DNA of 64,000 nt from Chloroflexota bacterium. GTDB taxonomy: Bacteria; Chloroflexota; Dormibacteria; Dormibacterales; Dormibacteraceae. A program made the translations under genes and the position numbers. The notes beneath the pieces were generated by a model. It was not told the DNA's origin. It saw nothing but the letters and a program-made list of their open reading frames with translations, and made no database searches. This document shows positions 18,513-27,573 of the stretch, piece after piece. Each line of letters starts with the position of its first letter. Position 1 is the stretch's first letter. The stretch lies in assembly GCA_005880315.1 (NCBI GenBank), contig VBHB01000078.1, forward strand, positions 1 through 64,000, read 5' to 3'.

Positions 18513-19935
18513 GCTCGCGCACCACCTCCTGTGGGGTCTTGTCGGTGCGCAGGCCCTTGAACGCCGGCGCGCGGAGCTGTCCGCCCTTGGTCCACTCGAC
18601 GAACTCGAACTCGCCGACCAGCCTGGGTTCGACGAAGTGCGCGCCTTTCGGGGGGTTCCCGCGATCCAACGGGCTCGTCTTGCGCTCAAGGGGTTTCATG
18701 AGCTGGATCAGCTTCTCGAGCATCGCGTCAGTGAAGCCGGTGCCGACCTTGCCCGCGTACACGAATTCACCATCGTCGTAGTAGCCGACCAGAAGCGCGC
18801 CCGGCAGCCCGCGACGCTTGCCCTCGCCCTCGAGCCAGCCTGCGATCACGAGCTCCTGGCCCATGCGGTTCTTCACCTTGACCCACTGGCCGCTGCGGCG
18901 TGCGGGCTCATAAGGCGAGTCGAGCTTCTTGCCGACAATGCCCTCGAGCCCAGCCTTGCGGCTCGCCTCGAGCATGGCCGCGCCTCCACCTTTCTCGAAG
19001 AGCGGTGTCTGCCACGATGGGCCCTTCAGCTTCAAAGCATCGAGCCGCTTGCGTCGATCGGTGTAGGCCAGCTTGAGCAGGGAATGGCCGTCTTGCCACA
19101 GCACGTCGAACAGCATGTAGGTGACCGGCACCTCTTTCATCTTGCGGCGGATCTCTGATTCTGACGTCAGGCCCATCCGCTGCTGGATCTCCTCGAAGCT
19201 GGGCCGCCCCTTGGCGTCGAGCGCGACGATCTCGCCGTCGAGGATCACCTCGGTGGCGCCGAGCGCCCGGCCCATCGCATGGATCTCCGGATAGCGGGGC
19301 GTGATCGTCTCGCCGCGACGGCTGAGCAGCTTGACCGTCCCGCCCTCGACGTAGGCCTGAGCGCGGATGCCGTCCCACTTGAACTCGAAACCCCATGCGG
19401 CGTCGGGGGTCGGCGGCTTCGAAACGAGCTTGGCAAACATGGGCTCGATGCGTGCGGGCATCGGCTCGCGCTCGGGATCCTGCGGCGGATCCATACGGTG
19501 GATCATCCAGTTCTCGCCGTTGGTCTGGAACAGCACATAGCGGCCTTCCACCTTCTTGCCGTGTAGGACCACCATCACCTCACGGTCGGACCACTTTTGC
19601 GTCTCGTACGTGCCGCTGTCCCAGATCTTCACCGTGCCACCGCCGTACTCGCCTTGCGGGATCTCGCCGGCGAAGTCGATGTAGTCGAGCGGGTGATCCT
19701 CGACGTGAACGGCGAGGTGGTTCTTCTTCGGGTCTAGGGGTACTCCTTTCGGCACTGCCCAGGACACGAGAACGCCGTCCTTCTCGAGGCGAAAATCCCA
19801 GTGCAGGCGGCGGGCGTGATGCTCCTGCACCACGAACCTCGGCGCCTTCGTGACCTTGCGGGGCACCTTGGCGCCGGGCTCGGGCGTCTTCTTGAAGTCT
19901 CTCTTGGCCTCGTACTCGGCGAGCTTCTTGGCCAT
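18505..19935 (-). CDS. ligD: LigD 3'-phosphoesterase + ATP-dependent DNA ligase domains
   Basis: FVVQEHHARRLHWDFRLEKDGVL (PE), FEFKWDGIRAQAYVEGG (ligase motif I), LDGEIVALD, EGIVGKKLDSPY. Confidence 0.93.
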   Translation of the reverse strand: MAKKLAEYEAKRDFKKTPEPGAKVPRKVTKAPRFVVQEHHARRLHWDFRLEKDGVLVSWAVPKGVPLDPKKNHLAVHVEDHPLDYIDFAGEIPQGEYGGGTVKIWDSGTYETQKWSDREVMVVLHGKKVEGRYVLFQTNGENWMIHRMDPPQDPEREPMPARIEPMFAKLVSKPPTPDAAWGFEFKWDGIRAQAYVEGGTVKLLSRRGETITPRYPEIHAMGRALGATEVILDGEIVALDAKGRPSFEEIQQRMGLTSESEIRRKMKEVPVTYMLFDVLWQDGHSLLKLAYTDRRKRLDALKLKGPSWQTPLFEKGGGAAMLEASRKAGLEGIVGKKLDSPYEPARRSGQWVKVKNRMGQELVIAGWLEGEGKRRGLPGALLVGYYDDGEFVYAGKVGTGFTDAMLEKLIQLMKPLERKTSPLDRGNPPKGAHFVEPRLVGEFEFVEWTKGGQLRAPAFKGLRTDKTPQEVVRELG

Positions 19936-19945
19936 CAGTAGAAGG

Positions 19946-21544
19946 TTAGGCCACGGCCGCTTCTTCCTCGTGAGCCGCGATGGCAGCTTGCTTGTGCGCC
20001 CGCGCAAACGCGGCCGCGAACGCCGCCGCCACGAGCGCGACAATCGGCAGCACCAGGGTCGGGTGCATCGCGTCGACGAAGGCCTGCGTGAAGACGTAGT
20101 GCGCGATCGCCTGGACCTGCTCTGTTAGCTGCAGGCTGGCGCCCGACTGCCCCGCGCCGACCTCGAAACCGCTGTGAGCGGCATTGCTGAAGCCATTCAC
20201 GAACGGAGCCCGGTATTCGGTAGGCAGCTGCCCGGCGGCGGCGACCGCGTGGTCGTGGAGAGACAGGGCGAGCCGGTTCTGCAGGAAGGCGCCGACGACG
20301 GCGCTCGCCAGCACGCCACCCAGCTCCTGGATGGTGTTGATGACACCGGAGGCGACACCGCCGAGGTGTGCGGGCAGGTCGCGCGTGGCGATGCTGAACA
20401 CCGGCGTCCAGATGAAGCCCATGCCTAGGCCGCTCACGATGAGCCCGGGCGTGAACGCCCACCGGCCTGAATCGGCGTGCGCGGCCCAGTCGATGTAGCC
20501 CGAGCCCGCCGCCAGCATGAGCAGTCCGGGAACCAGAAGGTACTTGCCGTTGATCTTTTGGCTCAGGCCGCCTGCAAGTCCGGACGAGAAGAACATCGCA
20601 ACCGGCTGGATCGCCAGCGTGACCCCGGCATCGATGGCCGAAAGGCCCAGCACCGACTGCATATAGATGGTGAGCGGGAGGTAGAGGCCCAGGATCGCGA
20701 AACCCATGGCGGCCATGACCAGCGTCATCAACGTGAAGTTGCGGTTCTTGAAGACCTCGAACGGAAGCAGCGGCTCGCCGCCCTGGCGCCGTGCCTGGTG
20801 GTACAGGAACAACATGAGCGTGAGCACGCCGGCGCCGACGATCTCCGGAATCGTGATGAATCCGACGACCGTGCCCCAGTCGTAGCGCTGGCCTTCGATC
20901 AAGCCGTAGATCACGCCGAGCAGGCCTGCGGTGGCGAGTCCGACGCCGAGCAGGTCGAGCCGGTGACGCCGCCCCGGGCGCAAGTCGGGGATCACCAGCA
21001 TCGCGAGCGCAAACGTGAGGATTCCGATTGGGACGTTGACCATGAAGATCGAGCGCCATCCGAAGTGGGTGACGAGAAAGCCGCCCACGGTGGGACCGGC
21101 GATCACTGCGAGACCGGCCAGAACTCCGTAGATGGCAAAGACCCCACCGCGCTTCTCGACCGGGAAGATGGACAGCATCAATGGCATGCCCTGAGGTGCC
21201 AGGACGGCAGCTCCCAAGCCCTGCAGCGAGCGCGCGAGGATGAGCTGCGTCGGGTCCTGCGCCAGCGCGCTGATCACCGAGGCAGCCGTGAAGATGACGG
21301 TGCCGGCGGCGAAGAGGTTCCGCGGGCCGTAGATGTCGCCAAGCCTCGCCGAGGTGATTAGAAGGACGGCGTATAGCAGGCTGTAGGCGTTCAGCACCCA
21401 CAGCACCTGGTCGAGGCTTGCGTGGAGGCCGTCGAGGATCGACGGAATCGCGATATTGACGATGGTCAGGTCGAGCAGCGTCATGAAGACGCCCAGGGCG
21501 AGGACGCCGAGGGCGGCCATCGGGTGGTTTCGAATCCGTTCCAC
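19946..21544 (-). CDS. DHA2-type (14-TM) MFS transporter
   Basis: FMTLLDLTIVNIAIPSI, LITSARLGDIYGPR, RSLQGLGAAVLAPQ; start at GTG near 21544. Confidence 0.88.
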   Translation of the reverse strand: MERIRNHPMAALGVLALGVFMTLLDLTIVNIAIPSILDGLHASLDQVLWVLNAYSLLYAVLLITSARLGDIYGPRNLFAAGTVIFTAASVISALAQDPTQLILARSLQGLGAAVLAPQGMPLMLSIFPVEKRGGVFAIYGVLAGLAVIAGPTVGGFLVTHFGWRSIFMVNVPIGILTFALAMLVIPDLRPGRRHRLDLLGVGLATAGLLGVIYGLIEGQRYDWGTVVGFITIPEIVGAGVLTLMLFLYHQARRQGGEPLLPFEVFKNRNFTLMTLVMAAMGFAILGLYLPLTIYMQSVLGLSAIDAGVTLAIQPVAMFFSSGLAGGLSQKINGKYLLVPGLLMLAAGSGYIDWAAHADSGRWAFTPGLIVSGLGMGFIWTPVFSIATRDLPAHLGGVASGVINTIQELGGVLASAVVGAFLQNRLALSLHDHAVAAAGQLPTEYRAPFVNGFSNAAHSGFEVGAGQSGASLQLTEQVQAIAHYVFTQAFVDAMHPTLVLPIVALVAAAFAAAFARAHKQAAIAAHEEEAAVA

Positions 21545-21558
21545 TTTTTTCTCTCCTC

Positions 21559-22248
21559 TCAGTTGGGGATTGCTGATTTCTTGAGACGCACCTCGAGGCC
21601 GATCCCCGAGGTCGTGATCTCGCAGGTCTGAAAGGGACTCTCCGCAACGAGAAGCTCGAGCTGAAGGGGCGAGTAGGCGCGGTTGCGAAGCCGCTCCAGC
21701 GTCGCCCTCGTCGTGAACGAGCTCAGCCACCCAAGGTTCATGGCCGCGACCTCGGCTTCGATGTCGGCATGGGTCGCATCCCGGCTCATGTCCTGGACGA
21801 TCGCCGTGCCGCCTGTGCGAAGGACTCGGTGCATCTCGGCGAGCGCTGTGCGCGGCAGCGTGAAGTTCTTGAACGCGGCCTGGCAGACAATCAAATCGAA
21901 CGACTCGGCGGCGAAGGGCATGCCGGCGGCATCACCCTGGCGAACATCAACGTTGACGCCGGCGTGGCGGGCGTTCTCCCTCGCGATCTGCACGAATGTC
22001 CGGCTGATATCCAGCGCAGTGATCTGCAGACGGCCGGGCCTCGCCATCTCGATCGCGAGGTACCCCGGGCCTGGCGCGACCTCCAGCACCGCGGCGCCGT
22101 CCGGCAGGCTGCTGGTGAGCTGCGAGCCCTGCTTGCGGTAGGCCTCGAGCTGGCTCTGCGAGCCGCGCACGCGCGCATACCAGCGCGCGATCGGCCCCTC
22201 CATCTCGGGACCCTTGAATCGCCATCGCCTCGTTTCCATCGCCTGCAT
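21559..22248 (-). CDS. class I SAM-dependent methyltransferase
   Basis: VLEVAPGPGYLAIEMA, ALDISRTFVQIAREN. Confidence 0.85.
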   Translation of the reverse strand: MQAMETRRWRFKGPEMEGPIARWYARVRGSQSQLEAYRKQGSQLTSSLPDGAAVLEVAPGPGYLAIEMARPGRLQITALDISRTFVQIARENARHAGVNVDVRQGDAAGMPFAAESFDLIVCQAAFKNFTLPRTALAEMHRVLRTGGTAIVQDMSRDATHADIEAEVAAMNLGWLSSFTTRATLERLRNRAYSPLQLELLVAESPFQTCEITTSGIGLEVRLKKSAIPN

Positions 22249-22266
22249 CTCAATTTCCTCCTCGAT

Positions 22267-22279
22267 CTAACGCCGTTAG
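22267..22279. promoter_or_regulatory. operator-like palindrome CTAACGCCGTTAG
   Basis: 6-bp arms around one centre base; in the divergent promoter region of a tetR-like gene. Confidence 0.7.
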
Positions 22280-22303
22280 GGGCGTTGCTGGCATAGAATA
22301 ACC

Positions 22304-22316
22304 CTAACAACGTTAG
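22304..22316. promoter_or_regulatory. second operator-like palindrome CTAACAACGTTAG
   Basis: on the minus strand ATCTAACGTTGTTAGGG matches site 1 ATCTAACGCCGTTAGGG except the 2 central bases. Confidence 0.7.
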
Positions 22317-22358
22317 ATATGCAAGCCCAACTATGAGAAATAGAGGAGAATCGCGAAA

Positions 22359-23531
22359 TTGAGCCCAGAAGAAGAGAAGCAGCGCGGTCTGACGCGGGAG
22401 CGGCTGGTCGCGGCAGCCCTCGAGCTGATCAACAAGGAGGGCCTGGAAGCGCTCTCGATGCGGGCGCTGGCGGACGAGCTCGAGGTAAAGGCCGCCTCAC
22501 TCTACTGGCATGTTCGCGACCGTCGCGAGCTGATGGAGCTCCTGGCGGAGTCGATCCTGGAGTCGGTGCCGCGACCCCGTCATCGATCGACATGGCGCGA
22601 GGGGGTTCTGGCTAGCGCCGACGCGCTGCGCCGGCGGGTCGCAGCTCAGAAGGACGCGAATCGGGTCCTGCTCGAGGTCCCCGATGCATTGGAGCGGAGC
22701 GACGCCTTCGCCGACCTGAAGGCGCAGCTGCAGGGCGCAGGCCTGCGCGCGGTCGAGGCCGCCGACATCGCGCTCCTGGCGATGACCTACGTAATTGCGG
22801 ACCGCTCCGCAGCCGATGGGTCCCATGTCGAGTTGGACGAAGGCGGCAAGCCCGCATCGATCGCAATCGACAGCGGATCGCGCGGTGTCCTTCTACGCGG
22901 CGGCAGCCCCGACATGCCGGACTTGATTCGGGTTCCGCACGAGCAGGCCGCCGCCTCGCCGGCGGTCGTCAGAGGCGAGACCGTGGTCGTCAGGCGGCTG
23001 CGTGGCATCGGGCGGGGAGAGATCGAGCTCAATCCTCGGCGACCGTGGCGATTCAAGGTCCAGGCTCCGACCTGGAACACAGTGCTCGACCTGCCCGCGC
23101 TGGACGTCCGAGAGATACATGTCGACAGCGGCGCCACCAACCTGGAGTGCTTTCTGCCCGAACCGCACGGTGTAGTGCCCATCCATATCTCGAGCGGCGT
23201 GGTGAACGTCACACTTCACCGACCCTCCGGAGCGGCCGTCGTCGCGCTGGTCCACACGGGAGTCCTGAAGTTGAAGCTCGATGACCTCTCGACCAAGGTT
23301 GTCCTGTCAGACCTGCACTGGCAGAGCGAGGGGGCTTCGAACGCTCGCGACCGCTACGAGCTTGACGTCAGCAGCGGCGTGGTGGACCTGCGCCTCGACG
23401 TTTACACACCAAAGGTGCAGCGCGCCGAAACGCCGGCCATCGAGCCCGCTTCAAAAAGCAAACCCGCGTCCGCACTCGACATCCTTCTCGACGGGGTCGA
23501 GAGCCGGGTTCGACGGGGCCGGACGGGATAG
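22359..23531 (+). CDS. TetR-type regulator with C-terminal beta-rich DUF4097-like domain
   Basis: RLVAAALELINKEGLEALSMRALADELEVKAASLYWHVRDR HTH; C-terminal ...ISSGVVNVTLHRPSG...DVSSGVVDLRLDV repeats. Confidence 0.85.
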   Translation: MSPEEEKQRGLTRERLVAAALELINKEGLEALSMRALADELEVKAASLYWHVRDRRELMELLAESILESVPRPRHRSTWREGVLASADALRRRVAAQKDANRVLLEVPDALERSDAFADLKAQLQGAGLRAVEAADIALLAMTYVIADRSAADGSHVELDEGGKPASIAIDSGSRGVLLRGGSPDMPDLIRVPHEQAAASPAVVRGETVVVRRLRGIGRGEIELNPRRPWRFKVQAPTWNTVLDLPALDVREIHVDSGATNLECFLPEPHGVVPIHISSGVVNVTLHRPSGAAVVALVHTGVLKLKLDDLSTKVVLSDLHWQSEGASNARDRYELDVSSGVVDLRLDVYTPKVQRAETPAIEPASKSKPASALDILLDGVESRVRRGRTG

Positions 23532-23541
23532 GCAGGAAAAG

Positions 23542-24117
23542 TTGGCTGAGGAGTCTGATCGGGTGCGGGTGATCCGCCCCGGACTGTTCGGGTACGTGTA
23601 CGCCCTTGCGTTTCCTGTAGTAGCGGTCATCTTCGGGCTTGCAATCATCTTCGACAGCTCGGCCACGCACGGAAAGGACCTGGCAGTACGACTACCGGCG
23701 GGTTTGTTCGTGGTCCTCGCCGGCGCATTTCCGGCGGCCCATTTTCTCGGTATACGCATAGAGGTAGATCCGAACCAGGTGAGCAAGGTCTACCTGTTCG
23801 GGCTCGTGCGCGAGAGCATCCCCATCTCCCAGCTGGCGGGCACCGTGGAAACCAGGTATATGCGGGGAAGCCGTTATCCGTATGCGCGCTTCATGAACGC
23901 GGATGGCAGGGGCGCGTTCAACCTGTATCCGAGGCAGGTGTGGCGATCGAGTGACGTGAACGAGTTGCTTCGGCTTGCCACGCGCCCGTGGGATTTTGCG
24001 GCGTCGCCCAAGCGCCAGCACGGCGCGGTCCTCGCGGTCATGGTGCTGCTGGCGATCGTCGTGTTCGTGTCGCTGTTCGTCTGGTTCGCCAAGAGCCAGC
24101 AGACCGCAGCGGTGTGA
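23542..24117 (+). CDS. membrane protein, PH-like domain suspected
   Basis: two N-terminal TM segments then IRIEVDPNQVSKVYLFGLVRESIPISQL. Confidence 0.5.
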   Translation: MAEESDRVRVIRPGLFGYVYALAFPVVAVIFGLAIIFDSSATHGKDLAVRLPAGLFVVLAGAFPAAHFLGIRIEVDPNQVSKVYLFGLVRESIPISQLAGTVETRYMRGSRYPYARFMNADGRGAFNLYPRQVWRSSDVNELLRLATRPWDFAASPKRQHGAVLAVMVLLAIVVFVSLFVWFAKSQQTAAV

Positions 24118-24232
24118 TGATTTGCCTTCCGCCGCATTCCAGGCGACACAAAGCCTGAGCTCTTGCCTTAACAGGCCGGGTTCCTAAGCCCTTCCGCCAT
24201 CCGTAGCCTCGGCGAAAACGCTGGAGGCTCAC

Positions 24233-24496
24233 ATGCTCTATTTCGCAGCGGACCCGAACATCGCCCCGATCACCGACCTGATCACGACCTGGATCCACAT
24301 CGGCCAGGCGCTGGTCGGCTCGGTCGGCGCGCTGGCTTTCATTTTCGCGTTTCTTTGGAAGATCACGGCCGCGGAATCCAAGTCGGCGCTGGCCGCCAAG
24401 CAGTGGATCCAGCGCATCGTCGTCGGCACCATCGGAGTCGAGGTCGCCGGCTCGCTGGTCGACATCCTCACCAAGTCGGTGCCCGCGAGCCACTGA
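24233..24496 (+). CDS. small 2-TM protein, VirB2/TrbC pilin-like architecture
   Basis: about 87 aa with two hydrophobic helices; directly upstream of a VirB6/TrbL-like gene. Confidence 0.5.
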   Translation: MLYFAADPNIAPITDLITTWIHIGQALVGSVGALAFIFAFLWKITAAESKSALAAKQWIQRIVVGTIGVEVAGSLVDILTKSVPASH

Positions 24497-25398
24497 TGGA
24501 TCCGGGGCGGGTGGTGGGTGATCTCCAGAACCTCATCGTCCAGCTCACCGGGATCGCGAACGCGCTGTTCCCATTCGCCCATCCGAATCTCGTCGTCAAG
24601 ACCCTGCTCGACGACAGCCTGGGGCTGCTGCTCAAGGTCTGGAGCGGCTTCATCCTCCACACCACCGACTTCGAGACGGGTCGCGATTTCACATCCAACG
24701 CGACCATTCAGAACTTCGAGCCGAAGGTTCGGGTCGTCGCAAACGCCGCCCTGACTCTGGTCGCGATCTGGGCTTCGTACCGGATCATGTGGAGCCACGG
24801 CCTGCGCAGCCAGTTCACCACGCGGATCATGCTGCCCCGGCTGCTGCTGTCAGCGGCGCTCATCAATTTCGCCCTCCCTTTGATCCAGGCGGTGGTCCAG
24901 GCGAGCAATGCCGCCTGCGACGCCATCCAGACATTTGGCACGCTCCCCGACTGGCCGGGCTGGCTCCACAACCTGGAGCTCGATCCGTCGAGCGGCGTCC
25001 TCCAGATCGTGTCGACCGTCGTGCTGATCGCCGGTTACGACGTGCTCGGGATCGCCTACCTGATCCGCTACACGATCCTCATCGTCCTCGCCATCACCGC
25101 GCCGCTCGCGGCGCTGTTGTTCACGCTGCCGGAGACCCACCACGTGGGCAAGCAGTGGAGCTCGCTCTTCTTGACGAACCTGCTGATGCAGCCGATGCAG
25201 TTGTTCGTGCTGGCGATCGGCTTCGCGCTCGAACGGAATGGCTACACCCCAGTCCATCACCTCTTCGCGCTGGCGTCGCTCCTCGTCGTGTTCAAGGTGC
25301 CCGGTGCAATGGGTGGTGCGGAGAAGGTTGCGCACAAGCTGGAGTCGGCGCTGAAGTCGGGCTTCAAGGCCGTCGAGCACGCCGTCGCGCGCGCATGA
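24496..25398 (+). CDS. VirB6/TrbL-like polytopic membrane protein
   Basis: polytopic with central FNxALPL-like LLLSAALINFALPLIQ and LLTNLLMQPMQLFVLAIG; resembles T4SS inner-membrane component. Confidence 0.55.
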   Translation: MDPGRVVGDLQNLIVQLTGIANALFPFAHPNLVVKTLLDDSLGLLLKVWSGFILHTTDFETGRDFTSNATIQNFEPKVRVVANAALTLVAIWASYRIMWSHGLRSQFTTRIMLPRLLLSAALINFALPLIQAVVQASNAACDAIQTFGTLPDWPGWLHNLELDPSSGVLQIVSTVVLIAGYDVLGIAYLIRYTILIVLAITAPLAALLFTLPETHHVGKQWSSLFLTNLLMQPMQLFVLAIGFALERNGYTPVHHLFALASLLVVFKVPGAMGGAEKVAHKLESALKSGFKAVEHAVARA

Positions 25399-25886
25399 TG
25401 ATTCGGATCGCGGCGTTGGCTCTGGCGGCTGCGCTCATCTGGACTGTCGCGGCGTCTCGGGTAATCGATCAGCGACGGCTGCCCTTGATGGCGATCGTGC
25501 CCGGCGGCGTCGAGACGCTCCCATTCGGCTGCACGTCTTTTGCGCTGGAGCCGTTCGATCCATTCTGTCCGGGTCTGCACATCCACACCGGCATCGACCT
25601 CGCCGCGCCGGCGGGCGCGCCAGTGCATGCGGCCGCGGCCGGCATTGCGTTGGCAGGCTTCGACCCGGGCGGAGCCGGTATTTACGTGGCAGTGAACTTT
25701 GGCCCGCACGTCCGGCTGCTTTACTGCCACCTCTGGCGCGTGCATGTGGTGGCGGGTGAGTCGGTTTCGCCGGGCGAGGTCGTCGGCGAGGTCGGTTCCA
25801 CGGGACTTGCCACGGGCGCCCACCTGCATTTCGAGGTGCAGCTCGATGGACGCCCAGTCGACCCCGCAATTTGGCTCGGGTCTTAA
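25395..25886 (+). CDS. M23-family metallopeptidase
   Basis: HIHTGIDLAAPAGAPVHAAAAG, GATGAHLHFEVQLDG-type LATGAHLHFEVQLDGRPVDP. Confidence 0.88.
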   Translation: MMIRIAALALAAALIWTVAASRVIDQRRLPLMAIVPGGVETLPFGCTSFALEPFDPFCPGLHIHTGIDLAAPAGAPVHAAAAGIALAGFDPGGAGIYVAVNFGPHVRLLYCHLWRVHVVAGESVSPGEVVGEVGSTGLATGAHLHFEVQLDGRPVDPAIWLGS

Positions 25887-25952
25887 CAACCAGCATTGGC
25901 GGCGCGCCTGTCGCTTCTTACGCTGGGCTGGAAATTCTCAGGAGGTTTCGGA

Positions 25953-26309
25953 ATGATCAACAAGGTGATACTCATCGGCAATCTCACAGCGGACCCGGAG
26001 GTCCGCGCCACGCCAAAAGGCGTTTACGTCGCCAACGTGCGAATGGCGACCAACACGTACATAGGCAAGGACGAATCCGGCAACGCGAAGCAGGCGACGG
26101 AATTCCACCACCTGGTGCTCTTCGCGAGGCTGGCTGAGGTCGCCGGCGAATACCTGCGCAAGGGCAAGCAGATCTACGTCGAAGGCCGGCTGCAAACGAG
26201 CTCATGGGACGACGCCGCGTCGGGCGCCAAGAAGTACCGAACCGAGGTGATCGTCGAAGACATGAAGATGCTCGGCGGCAAGCCGCAGGAGGCGACCGCG
26301 GCGGCCTAG
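25953..26309 (+). CDS. ssb: single-stranded DNA-binding protein, short form
   Basis: MINKVILIGNLTADPEVRATPKG, GKQIYVEGRLQTSSW; AGGAGG ribosome-binding site upstream. Confidence 0.92.
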   Translation: MINKVILIGNLTADPEVRATPKGVYVANVRMATNTYIGKDESGNAKQATEFHHLVLFARLAEVAGEYLRKGKQIYVEGRLQTSSWDDAASGAKKYRTEVIVEDMKMLGGKPQEATAAA

Positions 26310-26950
26310 CTTGCCACCGCCAGGGAGAGCACGAGCAGGGCCTGGCCGGCCTGGTACATGACGATGTTCACCGGCTGGCCCCAGCGCACGGGCTTGACGA
26401 AGCGGTACCACGCAAAGATCACGTCGGAATAGAAGAAGAGCAAGCCGCCCGCGGCCGCGACCAGGTTGCCGCTGGCGGTCGCGCTCACCGTCATCAGCGA
26501 GATGACGATCGCGTACGCGATGACCGGGTTACGCAGCCGGGCGCGGCTCGTGCCCTGCAACGCGGCGAGGACCCGGTGCAGAAAGAGGCTGGCGGTGGCG
26601 ATCACGATCGCGAGGCCTGCCAGCAGGCCCAGGGCGCTGAAGCCGGCGAACCGGAAACCGCCGGCGTACGCGAGGTGGCCGGCAAGAAACGCGACGATGC
26701 CGGGCAGAAGGTAGGTGTCGGGCAGCATCAGGAAGACGTCGCCGGCAAGCCCGAGGGCGAGGGCGGCCACAAATAGGGCCCGCTCGCCCTGGCTGGCAGG
26801 GTGGAGGACCAATGCGGCCAGGATCAAGAACACCATGACCGCGGGCTTGGTCGCGTACTCGAGGCGCTTGTCGTGGCGGAGGATCGAGATCATGTCGCCG
26901 GCCGATGCCAGGGCGGCCAGCCCGAAGGCGCCCCAGGCGAGCGAGTTCAT
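26306..26950 (-). CDS. YhhN/TMEM86-family membrane protein
   Basis: KPAVMVFLILAAL, GLAGDVFLMLPD, GHLAYAGGF motifs. Confidence 0.8.
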   Translation of the reverse strand: MNSLAWGAFGLAALASAGDMISILRHDKRLEYATKPAVMVFLILAALVLHPASQGERALFVAALALGLAGDVFLMLPDTYLLPGIVAFLAGHLAYAGGFRFAGFSALGLLAGLAIVIATASLFLHRVLAALQGTSRARLRNPVIAYAIVISLMTVSATASGNLVAAAGGLLFFYSDVIFAWYRFVKPVRWGQPVNIVMYQAGQALLVLSLAVAS

Positions 26951-27008
26951 ACCCTGAGTATCATGGCCGCCTTGCGCCGTGGGGTGCCTGGGCGTAATGA
27001 TGTAATCC

Positions 27009-27515
27009 GTGACCGAAGACATCGGCGCCTGGTTCGCAAACCGGGTGCCCAAGACCTGGTTCGCGGGACCGCCCGAGGTGAGCTCCGACAGCGAGGAGAT
27101 CCTGGTCATCGGGGACCTGCCGGACGTAGAGCTTGCCGGCGGGACCTCGACCGAGGCGCGCGAGGCGGCGCGGGTGGCCCGGATCGACCGCTTCCGCGAA
27201 GAAACGCGGGACGAGCGCGTCAAGATCGCCCGCGACGCCGAACGCCGGTTCCGGCGGAAGGTGGCGTGGGGCGCCCGGTGCGGCGAGGAAACCAGGATCT
27301 TCACCACGCTCAGCCTCCCTGTCATGACCCGCCTACGGATGCCTGAGCGGGCAGTGCTCGACACACTGGTCGCGGCTGGGGTCGCACGCAGCCGGAGCGA
27401 TGCGCTGGCGTGGTGCGTCCGGCTGGTCGGGATGCATCAGTCGGACTGGCTCAAGGGCTTGCGGGACGCCCTGGTCAAAGTCGACGAGGCGCGTGGCAAG
27501 GGCCCTCTGAACTAG
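27009..27515 (+). CDS. conserved hypothetical protein
   Basis: intact ORF, WFANRVPKTWFAGPPEV and VAWGARCGEETRIFTTLSLPVMTRLRMPERAVLDTLV look conserved. Confidence 0.6.
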   Translation: MTEDIGAWFANRVPKTWFAGPPEVSSDSEEILVIGDLPDVELAGGTSTEAREAARVARIDRFREETRDERVKIARDAERRFRRKVAWGARCGEETRIFTTLSLPVMTRLRMPERAVLDTLVAAGVARSRSDALAWCVRLVGMHQSDWLKGLRDALVKVDEARGKGPLN

Positions 27516-27573
27516 CTTCAATCAGGCCCGAGCGCAATTACAGGGCTGGACCGGCGTCGGGACGGTTGATACT

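Noticed and set aside
17502-21544. LigD genes and the DHA2 MFS pump as one functional system
   Set aside because: Same strand and adjacent, but the MFS/methyltransferase pair has its own operator-bearing promoter and no functional link is evident
19935-21647. 570-aa Arg/Pro/Gly-rich minus-strand ORF overlapping the MFS gene
   Set aside because: Shadow ORF in alternate frame of a high-GC gene; composition is non-protein-like and the MFS frame has clear motifs
24233-26309. Integrated mobile element (ICE or prophage)
   Set aside because: No integrase, relaxase, transposase, att-like repeats or T4SS ATPases in the window; cluster is flanked by ordinary chromosomal genes
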